NCBI RefSeq assembly: GCF_020085105.1
Contig: NC_058051.1
Coordinates: forward strand, 25,143,455 to 25,207,454
Reading direction: 5' to 3'
DNA: 64,000 nucleotides
From: Siniperca chuatsi
Lineage: Eukaryota; Chordata; Actinopteri; Centrarchiformes; Sinipercidae
The position numbers and the translations under genes are program-made. How positions within the stretch are numbered: position 1 is the first letter of the stretch; every line of letters starts with the position of its first letter. Of this stretch, positions 47,895 to 58,634 are shown piece after piece. The notes beneath the pieces are model-generated. The model was not told the DNA's origin. It worked only from the letters and a program-made list of their open reading frames with translations, and made no database searches.

Positions 47895-50800
47895 ATGTTT
47901 CAGAAGGTACTGTTCATTAAGGTGAGTTAAATCTGACTTTTATATAATCGTTAGAATTCAAACATTTTATTAATATTTTTTCATCCACTAGACGAACAAA
48001 AGTAGTTCAGTGAATTGATTCTGTGTGCACTAATTTGAAATACTTGTGCTCTCTGAAAACTACGGTTCTCAGCTGCTGTTGGTGCATTACGCAACCCAGA
48101 TTCAGGCAGAAATTCAAGCAAGCTGCAATGAAGATGTCCCACTTAAGTGTCCAGTTGTTGACATTGACAGCATGGATTTTCTCTCAGTAACATGGTACAA
48201 GGTCAGACACCAACATAAATTTTGCTAAATTTAAAAAACGATAGCTTGTTTAATTTTGTATGTCACTGACTTTAATTTCATTTTAAATTAATATAGAAAA
48301 ATGACTTTTTGGTTGTTACTTTGAACAGCACAACAACCAGAAAAAACTTGGCATTATCAGGAGAGGTAAAGATGAAAATCTCACACAGCACTACAACTTC
48401 ACTCGTTCGGCCAGGTTTGGAGAGAAACACAGTCTGTTCCTCGACAGTGTGACACCTGAAGATTCGGGCACCTATGAATGTTACATCAGTGCAAATGTAG
48501 GGGGTCAAAATCAAAATCCCACAGTCGTTCTAACGGTTAATGGTAAGCTTTGAATTTAATCTTCACCTTACTTTGCAGAATATATGATGTTTTGCTGACT
48601 GACGTAGAGCATCTAAACTGAGCTACACACATATCTGGATATTATATTGACGTGTTTTTTTATGTCTCTAAATGTTGGATTTCTAATGCAGTGGCAAGAT
48701 GTTTATGGCGTGTGAAACAGGTCATTTCCTTCATTTTTGACAGTTAAAGTTGCAGGTTACAGTATGCAAGTTGCAAAAGTGTTTGATCACAGTTTCCCGG
48801 TGAGATGCTTGAGGAACTGTAAATAATCAAATGAACACAAGATTGGAAATAAATTCTGTTTAAAGTTTAAACTGTTCAACAGAATTTATTTCCATTAATT
48901 CCATAAATAATGCATGGTCAGATTTGCCAACATATTCCAATATGTTAGGAAAAGATTGTTAAATACAGGTTGAGTTTTTATGTTACAGCTTTTAAATATT
49001 CACCAAAATTGAGAACTAATAAACTGTATTTATCTAAATAGTTTGACAGACAAAGCAACATTATGTTTTAAATTCATCTGACAAAAATCAGTTCATGGCC
49101 CAAACTTGTCTACTTTAACCTCATTTCTACTCTGTAAATAGTCCTACCCACATCAAAAAGCAGGAAATTCACTTTCCATCCATCCATCACCTCAAACACA
49201 CACAATATTTTCCTTTCCACTGCATGGAAACTGACATGCATTTTCCACCCATACATATTCTACCATTCATGAAAAAAATCAAATGTCTTCAAACGGACAA
49301 ATGCTCCCCCGGCTTGAGAATTTCAGCATAGACATTTTGTGAAATTGACTTTTTGAAGAAATAATGTTTAATCATCGATGAGATTACAAGTATCAAACAA
49401 CAGTTATTGGCTGGGATAGATGTCTACCAGTCTGGACTGAAATATCTCATTCATGCACTGATTTCTTCTATTTTTGTCTTAATACAGTGTGTACGACCCA
49501 GGCTGACCTGACAACAATGACAAGTGTGTTGAACACGACTCACTCCGACCTGCTGTGCCACAACCAAGTTGAGGACCTGCCAGTCATGTGGAGCATTGTA
49601 GGCTATGTGGCACTGGGCCTCGCCAAAATCATTTTATCTCTAATCAGCATTTGGGTAAATAAACTCTATTTATTTCACCAGCACTGTATGGATCTATTAG
49701 TGGTTATAAAGCAAACATGGAGTCAGGTCAATTTATATATCGAGCACGTGACCGAAATGCTTTACAGACAGATGATTAAAATGAAAATAAATGAGAATGT
49801 TTATTGGAGATAAGGAATTGATCAAAAGATTTAAGTGGTCTGGAGGTGAAATAAAGGAGGTGCTGGTGCCAATCTGTGCAGTGCTTTACAAACTTATATA
49901 TGAATCTTAAAATCAAGTCCATATTTCACTAGTAACCTTGCAGCATTTTGATGAGCTGCAGGCAAGACAAACATGACTGACTGAGAAAATAACACACTAG
50001 TTAAGGGAGGAGGAGAAAATAGCATGTTAAATAGTCCTCCAAATGAAACAATAAAATCTGCCGTTTGTCCATGCAATCTACAACGACACATAGAAGTGTG
50101 TTTTCATCTTACGCCCCTCCAGGCAGGACGACAGTTATAAATCACTGTTGAAAAATAAATTAGTTTTATGATGTGACAACATCATGATTAAGGGTTGGTC
50201 AGATCCAGGCACAAAAACGACTTGGTTACTGTAGGGAAAGGTGGTATTTAGGGTTAAAATAAGTGGTTAGGGAAACTTCATGGCTTGGGTTAAAATGATT
50301 AATACTTTCTTAAGGTTAGGGGAGCTTCGTCATCATGGTGACAACAATAAACAGGTGGTTTAGGGAGGGAATAATCGTGGCCTTATAAAAAAACCCAACA
50401 TTGACTGTTGATTGGAAACAGGAAATAAACAGCAGTCTTTGTTGCTCTATAATAATGTGATGTCACCTTAAGTTTTCATTTGTTCCCGTCATAATTACTA
50501 CATCTGCTGGAGGGCTTTGATACTTGAACATAAACATATGTGCTTTGAGGCATTTGCTAAATCGACTGATGCTGTCGTTCGTCTTTGGAGGACAGTCTCC
50601 AAAAGAGAGAAAATATTTGATTTTCACAATAAGCCTGAAGTGAAAAAAATCTGACATCAGAGTGATGTTTGTTTGTAAAAGGCAGAATCAAAAGTGACAC
50701 AAAGATTTATTGCATGTGCATGGACATTTGCAAACCCAAAAACGGTGGTTAAACCACTGATTTGAGGAGTTAAAAAAAGGAAGAACTCTGTGTCTCACTC

Positions 50801-51703
50801 TTGTTTGGCAAGAAAAAGTTTTTGTCATCCAGGATTTGACTCTGGAAACCCCGAACAGACTTATGTGGAAATGTATATAATTAAAATTAGATAGGGTCTA
50901 ACATGGAGCCTTGAGGAACACCAGGACAGGTGCAGCAGAGCAAACAAAAAGTTCATTCCCAACCGAGACTCATCTATCTTGCCAATGAGAAGCAAATCAC
51001 TCCAAACTCGTATTGCCTTTACCAACCACAAGTTTTGAAAGTCAATAGAAAGGTCAACCAGGTCAACCAGGCAGCAGAGATATGCATGTAAATCAATGTG
51101 AAAAGAATAGAGTGAGCGCAAAACAAATTTGAGCACTGTTCAAGGCAACATTTGAGAGTGTGCAGGATTTGTAAGAGCAGAATTTGAGGCCAAGAGAAGA
51201 AAAGAATTGTGATGTAAATGTTTTGACCCTGCAAGAGGAATAGTGTACCTACATTTGAGCGATCAACAGGGTTTCTCTTACTCATATATACTCATAATTT
51301 TGAGAAACTGCTCACTTTTAGCAGTTTGAATCCCCTGAGCATTAACTCGACAACATTAATGGCACTTTTATTTTGTTTTTGTGTTTTTGTATTTAGTGTG
51401 AAAACAGCATTACTCATCCTGTAGATGTGGGATTCTGACATTGTGCATGTGATGGCTGTTATTTAGTCATGCTTGTAAAGAGACCGTAGGCGAGCTAACT
51501 CCCGCTCTGAGTTACCATTTCCTCTAACAGCAGCCCGCCTCTCTCTCTTTTTGTTATTCTTAGGTATAGTGGGTGGGCTTCTTTCCAGTTGAATAAATCA
51601 CTAAATTGATTCATTCTCTGCTGTTTTGTCTCTTTCTGTGGTCATTCAGGTTATTCAAGCTATTCGTATCAGGTCTTCAAGACGACGGCAGCATAAGTGG
51701 TGA
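47895..51703 (+). CDS. CD83-like single-Ig-domain type I membrane protein with charged membrane span
   Basis: Five exons fit in frame: 47895-47921, 48073-48201, 48329-48542, 49488-49654 and 51650-51703 (TGA 51701), all with GT-AG borders, giving 196 aa. Residues 1-21 form a signal peptide split after MFQKVLFIK. The V-type Ig domain (about 22-123) has C27 and C35 in ASCNEDVPLKC, W50 in SVTWYK, and C103 in DSVTPEDSGTYEC. The CxEDVxLxC spacing and a V domain split by an intron match CD83. N69, N75 and N139 lie in N-glycosylation sequons. C125 and C147 are in the stalk. The membrane span (about 159-184) contains Lys170, and the tail is only about 12 residues, mostly basic, with no ITAM or ITIM. 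A basic residue in the span plus a minimal tail is typical of receptors that pair with an acidic adaptor (DAP12, FcR-gamma). The family call is firm as an Ig receptor and moderate as CD83-related. Exon 1 is the least certain. Confidence 0.75.
49845..51290 (-). mobile_element. Decayed L2-like LINE, antisense within the last intron of the CD83-like gene
   Basis: Read on the minus strand, fragments appear in LINE order. Near 51075 there is a LVDLSIDF-like piece (from the LLDLSAAFD motif of the reverse transcriptase). At 50900-50922 there is GVPQGSML, the conserved reverse-transcriptase motif. Near 49950-49990 there is HQNAARLL, then LDFKI, a stop, and CKALHRLAPAP, the same C-terminal block as in the LINE at 125-757. 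Stops and frameshifts are frequent, so it is an old dead copy. Its boundaries are approximate. Confidence 0.65.
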
Positions 51704-53896
51704 AGCTGACTGTCCGACCTGCTTGGAGACTTCAGTGAGATCAGAGCATATATATAGACAGACAAATCCTCTAAATCAGCCGTTAAAAGATTTTATTTTT
51801 GCATTTCTTGTACTTTGATTGTTTTCAGAGATATTCATGCATTTTTTCCAGTGAAGTGTCCTCAATTTGTAAAAATGTGTCACTGCGCTGACCAGTAAGA
51901 GGTCAACTCAACCAGAAAGTTAGGCACAACTTAACAGGAACAGACATGAGAGGATGTAAGGCTTATTTAGAGGAACAAAAACCACCATGCACACACTGCA
52001 CACACTGCTACAGGTGTAAACAGCATCTCTTAGTATATAATAGCCAAACTGTGATAACTGATATATTGTAACATCGAATTTGTGTTGACATTGTACAGGG
52101 ATTTAAACAAACTTCTGATATGTTAACGGCATATCCCAACAGAGTTTAAATGACAAATTTCTTCAAATTATTCATGTTTTTAACTGTGCTGTAAATAATT
52201 AATTAATTTAGACTTTATATGATGAAACTCAGCAACTGAAACACTCACTGGTTTTCACCCACCACATGTTCCTGTTTAGTTCCTGTCATAAATCAAGCAC
52301 TCAAAGAAATTATACCATTCTGAAAACATTGACACCACAGACAACAATAAACATACTTTCAACAAATCTTCATCAGATTTATATTATGGTTACGTTATCA
52401 TTATAACATCTCATGACACATTCAGACTTTTTGTTTTATGGCTGAAGCCCTCTTAAGGTGAGTGTGGTTCCTGTTTAAGAAGTGAAGTGAAGTGAAAGTG
52501 CAGCCCAGCATGTCAAGATGGTGTATTTACTCTCTCCAGTCTGTATTGACTTTCCCTGTTGGGGATGTAAAGAAATCCAGCAGCTTTTATCCTGCAGACA
52601 CCTGGAGTAAAACCCACCAATCTTCACAGAGGAGTGAACATGTACCGCTGAGTTCTACTCCTGGTTTACAAAGTCAGAATAATATAGGAAATGGATCACG
52701 TGGATCACTGCCTTTTTAAAAAAAAAAATATTGATTTGAGATCATACAAGAGGCAAGGGTTCTCACTGAGAGCAGCTCAGCAGGTGCAGAGTTTGGAGAA
52801 AAATGTACACAGATAACCACCTACTGGCACATCCTCAGACAACAGCACCACAGTCAGACAAAATCAAAACTCCACTGGATCATCAAGATGTATTCTAGAG
52901 AACTGAACTGTTTTAAAACAGGGTTTGAAAAATTCAAATGTGGGATTCAGTCTTGGACATTGATGGACAATGGAGTATGCCAGTAGAATAATTAAAAGCT
53001 TTTACAGTGTTTTAATAAATTGATTAATTAAATGCAATTTTAAATTATGCATCAAGCACAATAAAATAACTGATTGTTGATTTATTCTGTCTTTATATAA
53101 TAAAGTAATCATTGATTTTTAAAATGGTAAATTAAATTTGTAAATGCTTTAAATTGCTTTTTACTTATGTGTGCCAATCATTTTCCATTTCAGCATTGTT
53201 TCCAGCTTTATTTAGAGAAACATGAAACTTTTTTTAAACATCACATATCAATTGATTTAACAGACTTCTTATTGCTTTAAAATATTTAAAGCTCGGATTG
53301 GCCTGACTCCACACATGCTGGCCAATCAGGGTGCTTGTTGCTAGTTTGTGGGTTGGACTATTTATATTAGCTTTTTAAAATATATAAATGTATTAATTGA
53401 TTATTAAAAACTGTAAAAGTCTACAATTATTCTTTTGGCACAGTCCAGGCTTCAAGGAAAATGTATTTGGGGGAAAATAGTAATGATACTGGATAAAGCA
53501 TTTCACTTCCAATTCCCCCACTGAGACTGAATAGTGACCGACAGTACAGTGTATATACAGTGTTTGCTCATTCTTGTAATTCAGAGCACCTGATGAAGAC
53601 ACTTTAGGTTCAAGGAAAGCCAAGTCAGCATAGAGGATGCAATAAGTCAGGAAGCATCTATGGATGCTCTCTGTGATTGTGTCCATGACCTGTCATGGAC
53701 CTCTTTAGGCATCTGTATACATCTGTTGAACTTTAAACACTTTTTAAACACCTTCTCACCAGAAATCATCATTTTCCTTTTGCTTTTCCTCATGAAAGTT
53801 TATGAGTTTACCAAAGAACAAAAGGTGTTAACTGACCCAAATCTTATTGTTTCCTTTAGTGCATCGTGAGGAATTAGAACCATCATGTGTGCAGCT
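51704..53896. other. Gene-free interval after the CD83-like gene
   Basis: Part of the first few hundred bases is presumably the CD83-like 3' UTR; no poly(A) signal could be fixed. An 8-bp perfect inverted pair GATTGGCC/GGCCAATC lies at 53296-53303 and 53320-53327. Nothing else could be assigned. Confidence 0.45.
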
Positions 53897-54572
53897 AAAA
53901 TATTCATTACCAGTGTCTGCAGGAATATTTAAACGATGGTGTTATGACCTCAAAGATAAGAAGGAAAGGCTGGGCAGTTAATAATTAATAATGTCTCAAT
54001 CACTTGAGAGCCTTTAAGAATCCTTTAGCTTTTACAAGCACTGCTGTTTTCAACTCGTCCTGACCGTCATTAGGGTGTTAATGTACAAAGATCGTCAAAG
54101 GCTAGATTTTTAGCTCAAACTATGTCTTTCCAGCAGTGTAAAGCATCTGTGACTTTCATGATTCCTCATTTGTATCCTGTGGTGGGATTCTTGAAAGAGA
54201 CAATACTTTTGGTTTTGGATGTTTCACACCTCACCACCACAAGACTTCTTTTTCTGAGCTTCACCTTTTAACAAACTGTAGCACAGACTACTACTACTAC
54301 AGACTCTGTACTTCAGCAGCCTCTATTGCAATAGTTTTCTGAATCAGACACTGCGTACAAAATAAGTGAATGTTGGTCTTAACACAAGAACTCCGTCTAG
54401 CCTTTCTCTGGTATCAGATCTTCCTTTATACAGCTAATATTTCCCAGGAATAATAAACTCTAAAAGTTTCCAGGATGAGCTCTCTCTCTCTCTTTCTATG
54501 GTCTCTTTTATGGAAGCTATTTACATGTGAATTAATATGCAATATTATTTACGGATGTGTTTATACCTTTAA

Positions 54573-55003
54573 TGTCATGGTTCTGGGTTTTTGTCCTGTT
54601 ATTTCCTGTTTTGTTTGAAGTGTTCTCCTCTCCTCGTGTGTCTTGTGGTTTTACTTCCAGTCTTTGTTTGCTTTTCCCTCCAGTATTGATTGTTTGCCTC
54701 GCCCTAATTAGTTGCGCCTGTCTCGTTGTCTTCCCTACCTAAGTGTATTTAGTCAAATTTGTTTTACTTTGTTCAGTGTCAGTGTGTCATTGTACTCATG
54801 TCAAGTGTCCCGGCCTTAGTTTTCTGTGTTTTGGACTATTTCCCTGCTTACCTGTTTTTTTGTGTGACTCCTGTCTGCCTGTATCAGTGTAAGCCTTTTT
54901 TTCCTTTCATTAAATTACTCATATTGTACCCACCCTGTCTGGACATCTGCGTTTGGGGCCTACTCCCGCCTGCTTGATTCTCCGGCCTGACTAGCATACA
55001 ATA
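54573..55003 (+). repeat. 5' LTR of the Ty3/gypsy-type element
   Basis: 431 bp, the same length as the 3' LTR. Shared blocks include 'ggttctgggtttttgtcctg', 'ccctaattagttgcgcctgt', 'ggactatttcc' and 'tgactagcatacaa'. The final base pattern is ata here and aca in the 3' LTR. An attaaa near 54909-54914 could be the poly(A) signal. Confidence 0.85.
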
Positions 55004-55020
55004 GAACAAACTGACCTAAC

Positions 55021-55257
55021 ATGGACCCAGCAGATGTCAAATCTCTCGTGGAAGAGTTAAAAGAGGTGTTATCATTTCTTGAGAGATTACACTTATTCAT
55101 TGAAAACTCCATAGACATTAGGCACAGACTTTTTGTATACTCCTTAATAGAGAAAACAAAGACCCAGGCTTTCCGACCTTCTGGTTATGGCAGAGAACCT
55201 AACTGTGACTGCCAACTTCAAGCAACGTTTGCAGCCCTACCTGGATTCTCTCAGTGA
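55021..55257 (+). pseudogene. Truncated gag-like fragment of the LTR element
   Basis: A 78-codon frame starts 17 bp after the 5' LTR with MDPADVKSLVEELKEVL, the kind of gag start seen in sushi-like fish Ty3/gypsy elements. A coiled, charged segment with ENSIDIRHRLF follows. The frame ends without a capsid or zinc knuckle and is cut at 55318 by the duplication junction. It is a relic with no expected product. Confidence 0.6.
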
Positions 55258-55318
55258 ATCTGATGCTGGGCGTAGCTCAGAGTTGGACAGCCACCTGCCA
55301 GTTCCGGCTTCTGAGCCT

Positions 55319-56435
55319 AAAATATTCATTACCAGTGTCTGCAGGAATATTTAAACGATGGTGTTATAACCTCAAAGATAAGAAGGAAAGGCTGGGCAGT
55401 TAATAATTAATAATGTCTCAATCACTTGAGAGCCTTTAAGAATCCTTTAGCTTTTACAAGCACTGCTGTTTTCAACTCGTCCTGACCGTCATTAGGTTGT
55501 TAATGTACAAAGATTGTCAAAGGCTAGATCTTTAGCTCAAACAATGTCCTTCCAGCAGTGTAAAGCATCTGTGACTTTCATGATTCCTCATTTGTATCCT
55601 GTGGTGGGATTCTTGAAAGAGACAATACTTTTGGTTTTGGATGTTTCACACCTCACCACCACAAGACTTCTTTTTCTGAGCTTCACCTTTTAACAAACTG
55701 TAGCAGACTACTACTACTACAGAATCTGTACTTCAGCAGCCTCTATTGCAATAGTTTTCTGAATCAGACACTGCGTACAAAAAAAGTGAATGTTGGTCTT
55801 AACACAAATGTTACACAAGAACTCCGTCTAGCCTTTCTCTGGTATCAGATCTTCCTTTATACAGCTAATATTTCCCAGGAATAATAAACTCTAAAAGTTT
55901 CCAGGATGAGCTCTCTCTCTCTCTTTCTATGGTCTCTTTTATGGAAGCTATTTACATGTGAATTAATATGCAATATTATTTACGGATGTGTTTATACCTT
56001 TAATGTCATGGTTCTGGGTTTTTGTCCTGTTATTTCCTGTTTTGTTTGAAGTGTTCTCCTCTCCTCGTGTGTCTTGTGGTTTTACTTCCAGTCTTTGTTT
56101 GCTTTTCCCTCCAGTATTGATTGTTTGCCTCGCCCTAATTAGTTGCGCCTGTCTCGTTGTCTTCCCTACCTAAGTGTATTTAGTCAAATTTGTTTTACTT
56201 TGTTCAGTGTCAGTGTGTCATTGTACTCATGTCAAGTGTCCTGGCCTTAGTTTTCTGTGTTTTGGACTATTTCCCTGCTTACCTGTTTTTTTGTGTGACT
56301 CCTGTCTGCCCTGTTCTTGAGAGATTACACTTATTCATTGAAAACTCCATAGACATTAGGCACAGACTTTTTGTATACTCCTTAATGGAGAGCTCGGGGT
56401 TGGCCAACCACCTGCCAGTTCCGGCTTCTGAGCCT
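55319..56435. repeat. Tandem segmental duplication, copy B (with internal deletions)
   Basis: Repeats copy A from aaaatattcattaccag to ccggcttctgagcct. It has an 11-bp insertion near 55807 and a 2-bp loss near 55704. About 190 bp are missing where the LTR copy (56004 to about 56310) joins straight to 'tgttcttgagagattac', and a second gap is in the gag part. LTR copy 2 is almost identical to LTR 1 (I noted one difference in about 300 bp), while LTR 1 and the 3' LTR differ at many positions. Confidence 0.8.
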
Positions 56436-56942
56436 TTGGGCCTCCAGCTTGCTGGCATCCAGTCTGCTAGCAACCAGCCTGATTCCCAGCCTGCTAGCAG
56501 CCAGCCTGCTACTTATCAGCCTGCACCTCAGCTTGCTGGTTCCCAGCTGCCTACCTCCTTCGTGCTAGCCTCCAGTCTGCGTCTCAGCCTGCTAACCAGG
56601 TTGCACCTCAGCCTGTTCCTGTCTTGGAGGCACCTTCTGGAAAACCCCAAGAAGGAAGCGTGGCTCCTGCCGACGTCGTGACACACCGCTGCCCAACTGT
56701 TCGTCTTCACCGCTGCCCAGCGCTCCAGAGCTATCATTGGTCCTGCCTGATCCCCAGTCAACAGCCTGGCCAATACCAGTTCCTGGACCGCACCTGTCCT
56801 GCCCCTAGACTGGCCACCTGAGATCTTCCACTTGGCCTTGAATCCCTCTTTCGGACCCCCTCCACCCACCCAGCTCGATTTGTACATTTATTGGACTCTT
56901 TGTTGAAGGGACGTCTGGGAACTCTTGGGGGGGGGGGGGTAC
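56436..56942 (+). other. Remaining interior of the LTR element with polypurine tract
   Basis: Reads as repeated Gln-Pro-Ala and Ser-Gln-Pro motifs (for example QPASSQPATYQPAPQ near 56490-56530) in an open frame that began in LTR sequence, so it is not a gene of its own. It ends in a run of 13-14 G at about 56926-56939 that serves as the polypurine tract before the 3' LTR. Confidence 0.6.
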
Positions 56943-57373
56943 TGTTATGGTTCTGGGTTTTTGTCCTGTTATTTCCTGTTATATTTGAAGTGTTCTCCTC
57001 TCCTCGTGTGTCTTGCGTTTTTTCTTCCAGTCTTTGTTTGCTTTTTCCTCCAGTATTTATAGTTTGCCCCGCCCTAATTAGTTGCGCCTGTCTCGTTATC
57101 TCCCCTACCTAAGTTTATTTAGTCAAATTTTTTCTTTTGTTCGGTGTCAGTTTGTCATTGTACTCACGTCGAGTGTCCAGGCCTTAATTTTCTGTGTTTT
57201 GGACTATTTCCATGCTTACCTGTTTTTTTGAGTGACTCCTGTCTGCATCAGTGTAAGCCTTTTTTTCCTTTTATTAAATTACTCATGTTGTACCCACCCT
57301 GTCTGGACGTCTGTCCAGGCGTTTGGGTCCTGCTCCCTCCTGCTTGATTCCTCGGCTTGACTAGCATACAACA
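56943..57373 (+). repeat. 3' LTR of the Ty3/gypsy-type element
   Basis: 431 bp, TGTTATGG to CATACAACA, directly after the polypurine tract and followed by the target duplication tttaa. It is clearly diverged from the 5' LTR by substitutions and small indels. Confidence 0.85.
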
Positions 57374-57587
57374 TTTAACTATTATTAAAAAATCACTGAC
57401 ATTTAAATTTCCAATTTCTTTAAACTAGTCACAAAGTATGCATGTAGGAAACTTTGTGATAAAAATGTGATAAATCTAATGTTGTTCCAATGTACATTTA
57501 TTTAACTTATATCAGTGTGATTTTGTAGATGTTTTCAATGAAAATACAGTCAGGTAAATCCAGGGTGATATGGGTAATGATGATTCA

Positions 57588-58247
57588 GTGTAACCGTCGT
57601 ACTTCTGCGTTGTGTAGATCTTGCGGTGTGGTGCACAAGGAGCACGTAACACAGTGGAACGTTCGGAGGCGCTCTCCGTTTAATCTGGTTGACAATAATA
57701 GATATGATTAACATGTGCTTAAGTGTCGATCCAGCCCAAAACTCTTCCCAACACGGGATTTACAAAAAGGGACAACATACCTGGTTGACAATAATAGATA
57801 TGATTAACATGTGCTTAAGTGTCGATCCAGCCCAAAACTACAGGAAACACAATTGACATAGTTAGCATTCCACGCATACCTTCTTCCAATCAATAAAGCA
57901 CGATGACGGAGCGACATCGGTGCTCAATATAAACTTAAATGGCAGTATAACAGTGTAGTAATGATAAATTAGGACAAAATAATAACAGAAAGACACTTAA
58001 AACAGGGGATTACACAAGATGACTTACCTCTTCCCAACACGGGATTTACAAAAAGGGAAGAGGAAGTCGCGACCCTCGTATTTATACAGGTGCAGCCGGG
58101 GGACACACGAAGAAGAAATTAAATAAAAATACAGAAGAAGGGGCTGAAGGACCAAAGCAGCACAGCAAATCAAAAGCCAGGTATGAAACAGTGACAAATA
58201 AAAGAACAATTTTGTGTAATTATATTATAAATAATGAACATGTTACA
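57588..58247 (-). repeat. 3' LTR of the minus-strand Ty3/gypsy element
   Basis: The + strand begins TGTAAC and ends GTTACA, a perfect 6-bp inverted pair, about 660 bp apart. The adjoining bases 58248-58260 (ttcacccccctag) are, on the minus strand, a polypurine tract located just upstream of the LTR. Inside the LTR is a 96-bp tandem duplication: 'ctggttgacaataatagata' occurs at 57685 and 57781. 'cttcccaacacgggatttac' occurs at 57743 and again at 58030. Confidence 0.7.
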
Positions 58248-58634
58248 TTCACCCCCCTAGAATTACACAAAATACCAGGCACAATTCTCGAGTACAGGAA
58301 ACCAATCACCACTGTTCCCAATATGCTAATGAGGAATACTTAATTACCATTACAGCTACACACCCAGTTACGAAAACCATCAAAAAGATTAGCGTGAGAA
58401 AAAGGACTGGCCAAATCCCATCTACACACATAAGGAAAAAGAATATGCCCACCTACATATTCTATACATATGTAACTGTAATACACCTCAGAATAGACTA
58501 GACCCATGTCAATTAATTTCAAATGACAACTCAAAATGACAACATTACAAAAATGTTGCAAACCTCTCATAAAATAAAAATGGAAAACAAAACTGTATTC
58601 CAACACCAAAAACTCCAAAGACCGACGCAAGTCA

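Larger units (their letters stand above)
53897..55318. repeat. Tandem segmental duplication, copy A (1422 bp)
   Basis: The block starts aaaatattcattaccag and ends ccggcttctgagcct. It contains 675 bp of sequence flanking the LTR element, the 5' LTR, and the first 315 bp of the element's interior. Copy B begins directly afterwards at 55319. A and B differ at roughly ten positions plus a few small indels over the flank part, about 1-2%. Confidence 0.85.
54573..57373 (+). mobile_element. Internally deleted Ty3/gypsy-type LTR retrotransposon
   Basis: Two 431-bp LTRs (54573-55003 and 56943-57373) bracket a short interior. The element is flanked by an exact 5-bp duplication, tttaa, at 54568-54572 and 57374-57378, as expected for Ty3/gypsy integrases. 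LTRs begin TGT(C/T)ATGG and end CATACA(A)(C/T)A. A G-run polypurine tract sits at about 56926-56939, just before the 3' LTR. The interior begins with a gag-like start (MDPAD) and later has Gln/Pro/Ala-rich sequence, but no protease, reverse transcriptase or integrase. A tandem duplication (53897-55318 / 55319-56435) placed a second, truncated LTR and a copy of the flank inside it. It is non-autonomous. Confidence 0.82.

Noticed and set aside
53296-53327. Perfect 8-bp inverted pair GATTGGCC/GGCCAATC
   Set aside because: Could be two opposed CCAAT boxes or a small hairpin, but no gene start or transcript feature is nearby, and an 8-bp pair is not rare by chance.
54557-54742. Identical hydrophobic 61-codon ORFs at 54557 and 55988 that look like membrane peptides
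   Set aside because: They lie in duplicated LTR sequence; pyrimidine-rich DNA reads as Phe/Leu/Ser/Val.
56190-56681. A 163-codon ORF with Gln-Pro-Ala repeats
   Set aside because: It runs from LTR sequence through a deletion junction into the retroelement interior, so it is not an independent gene.
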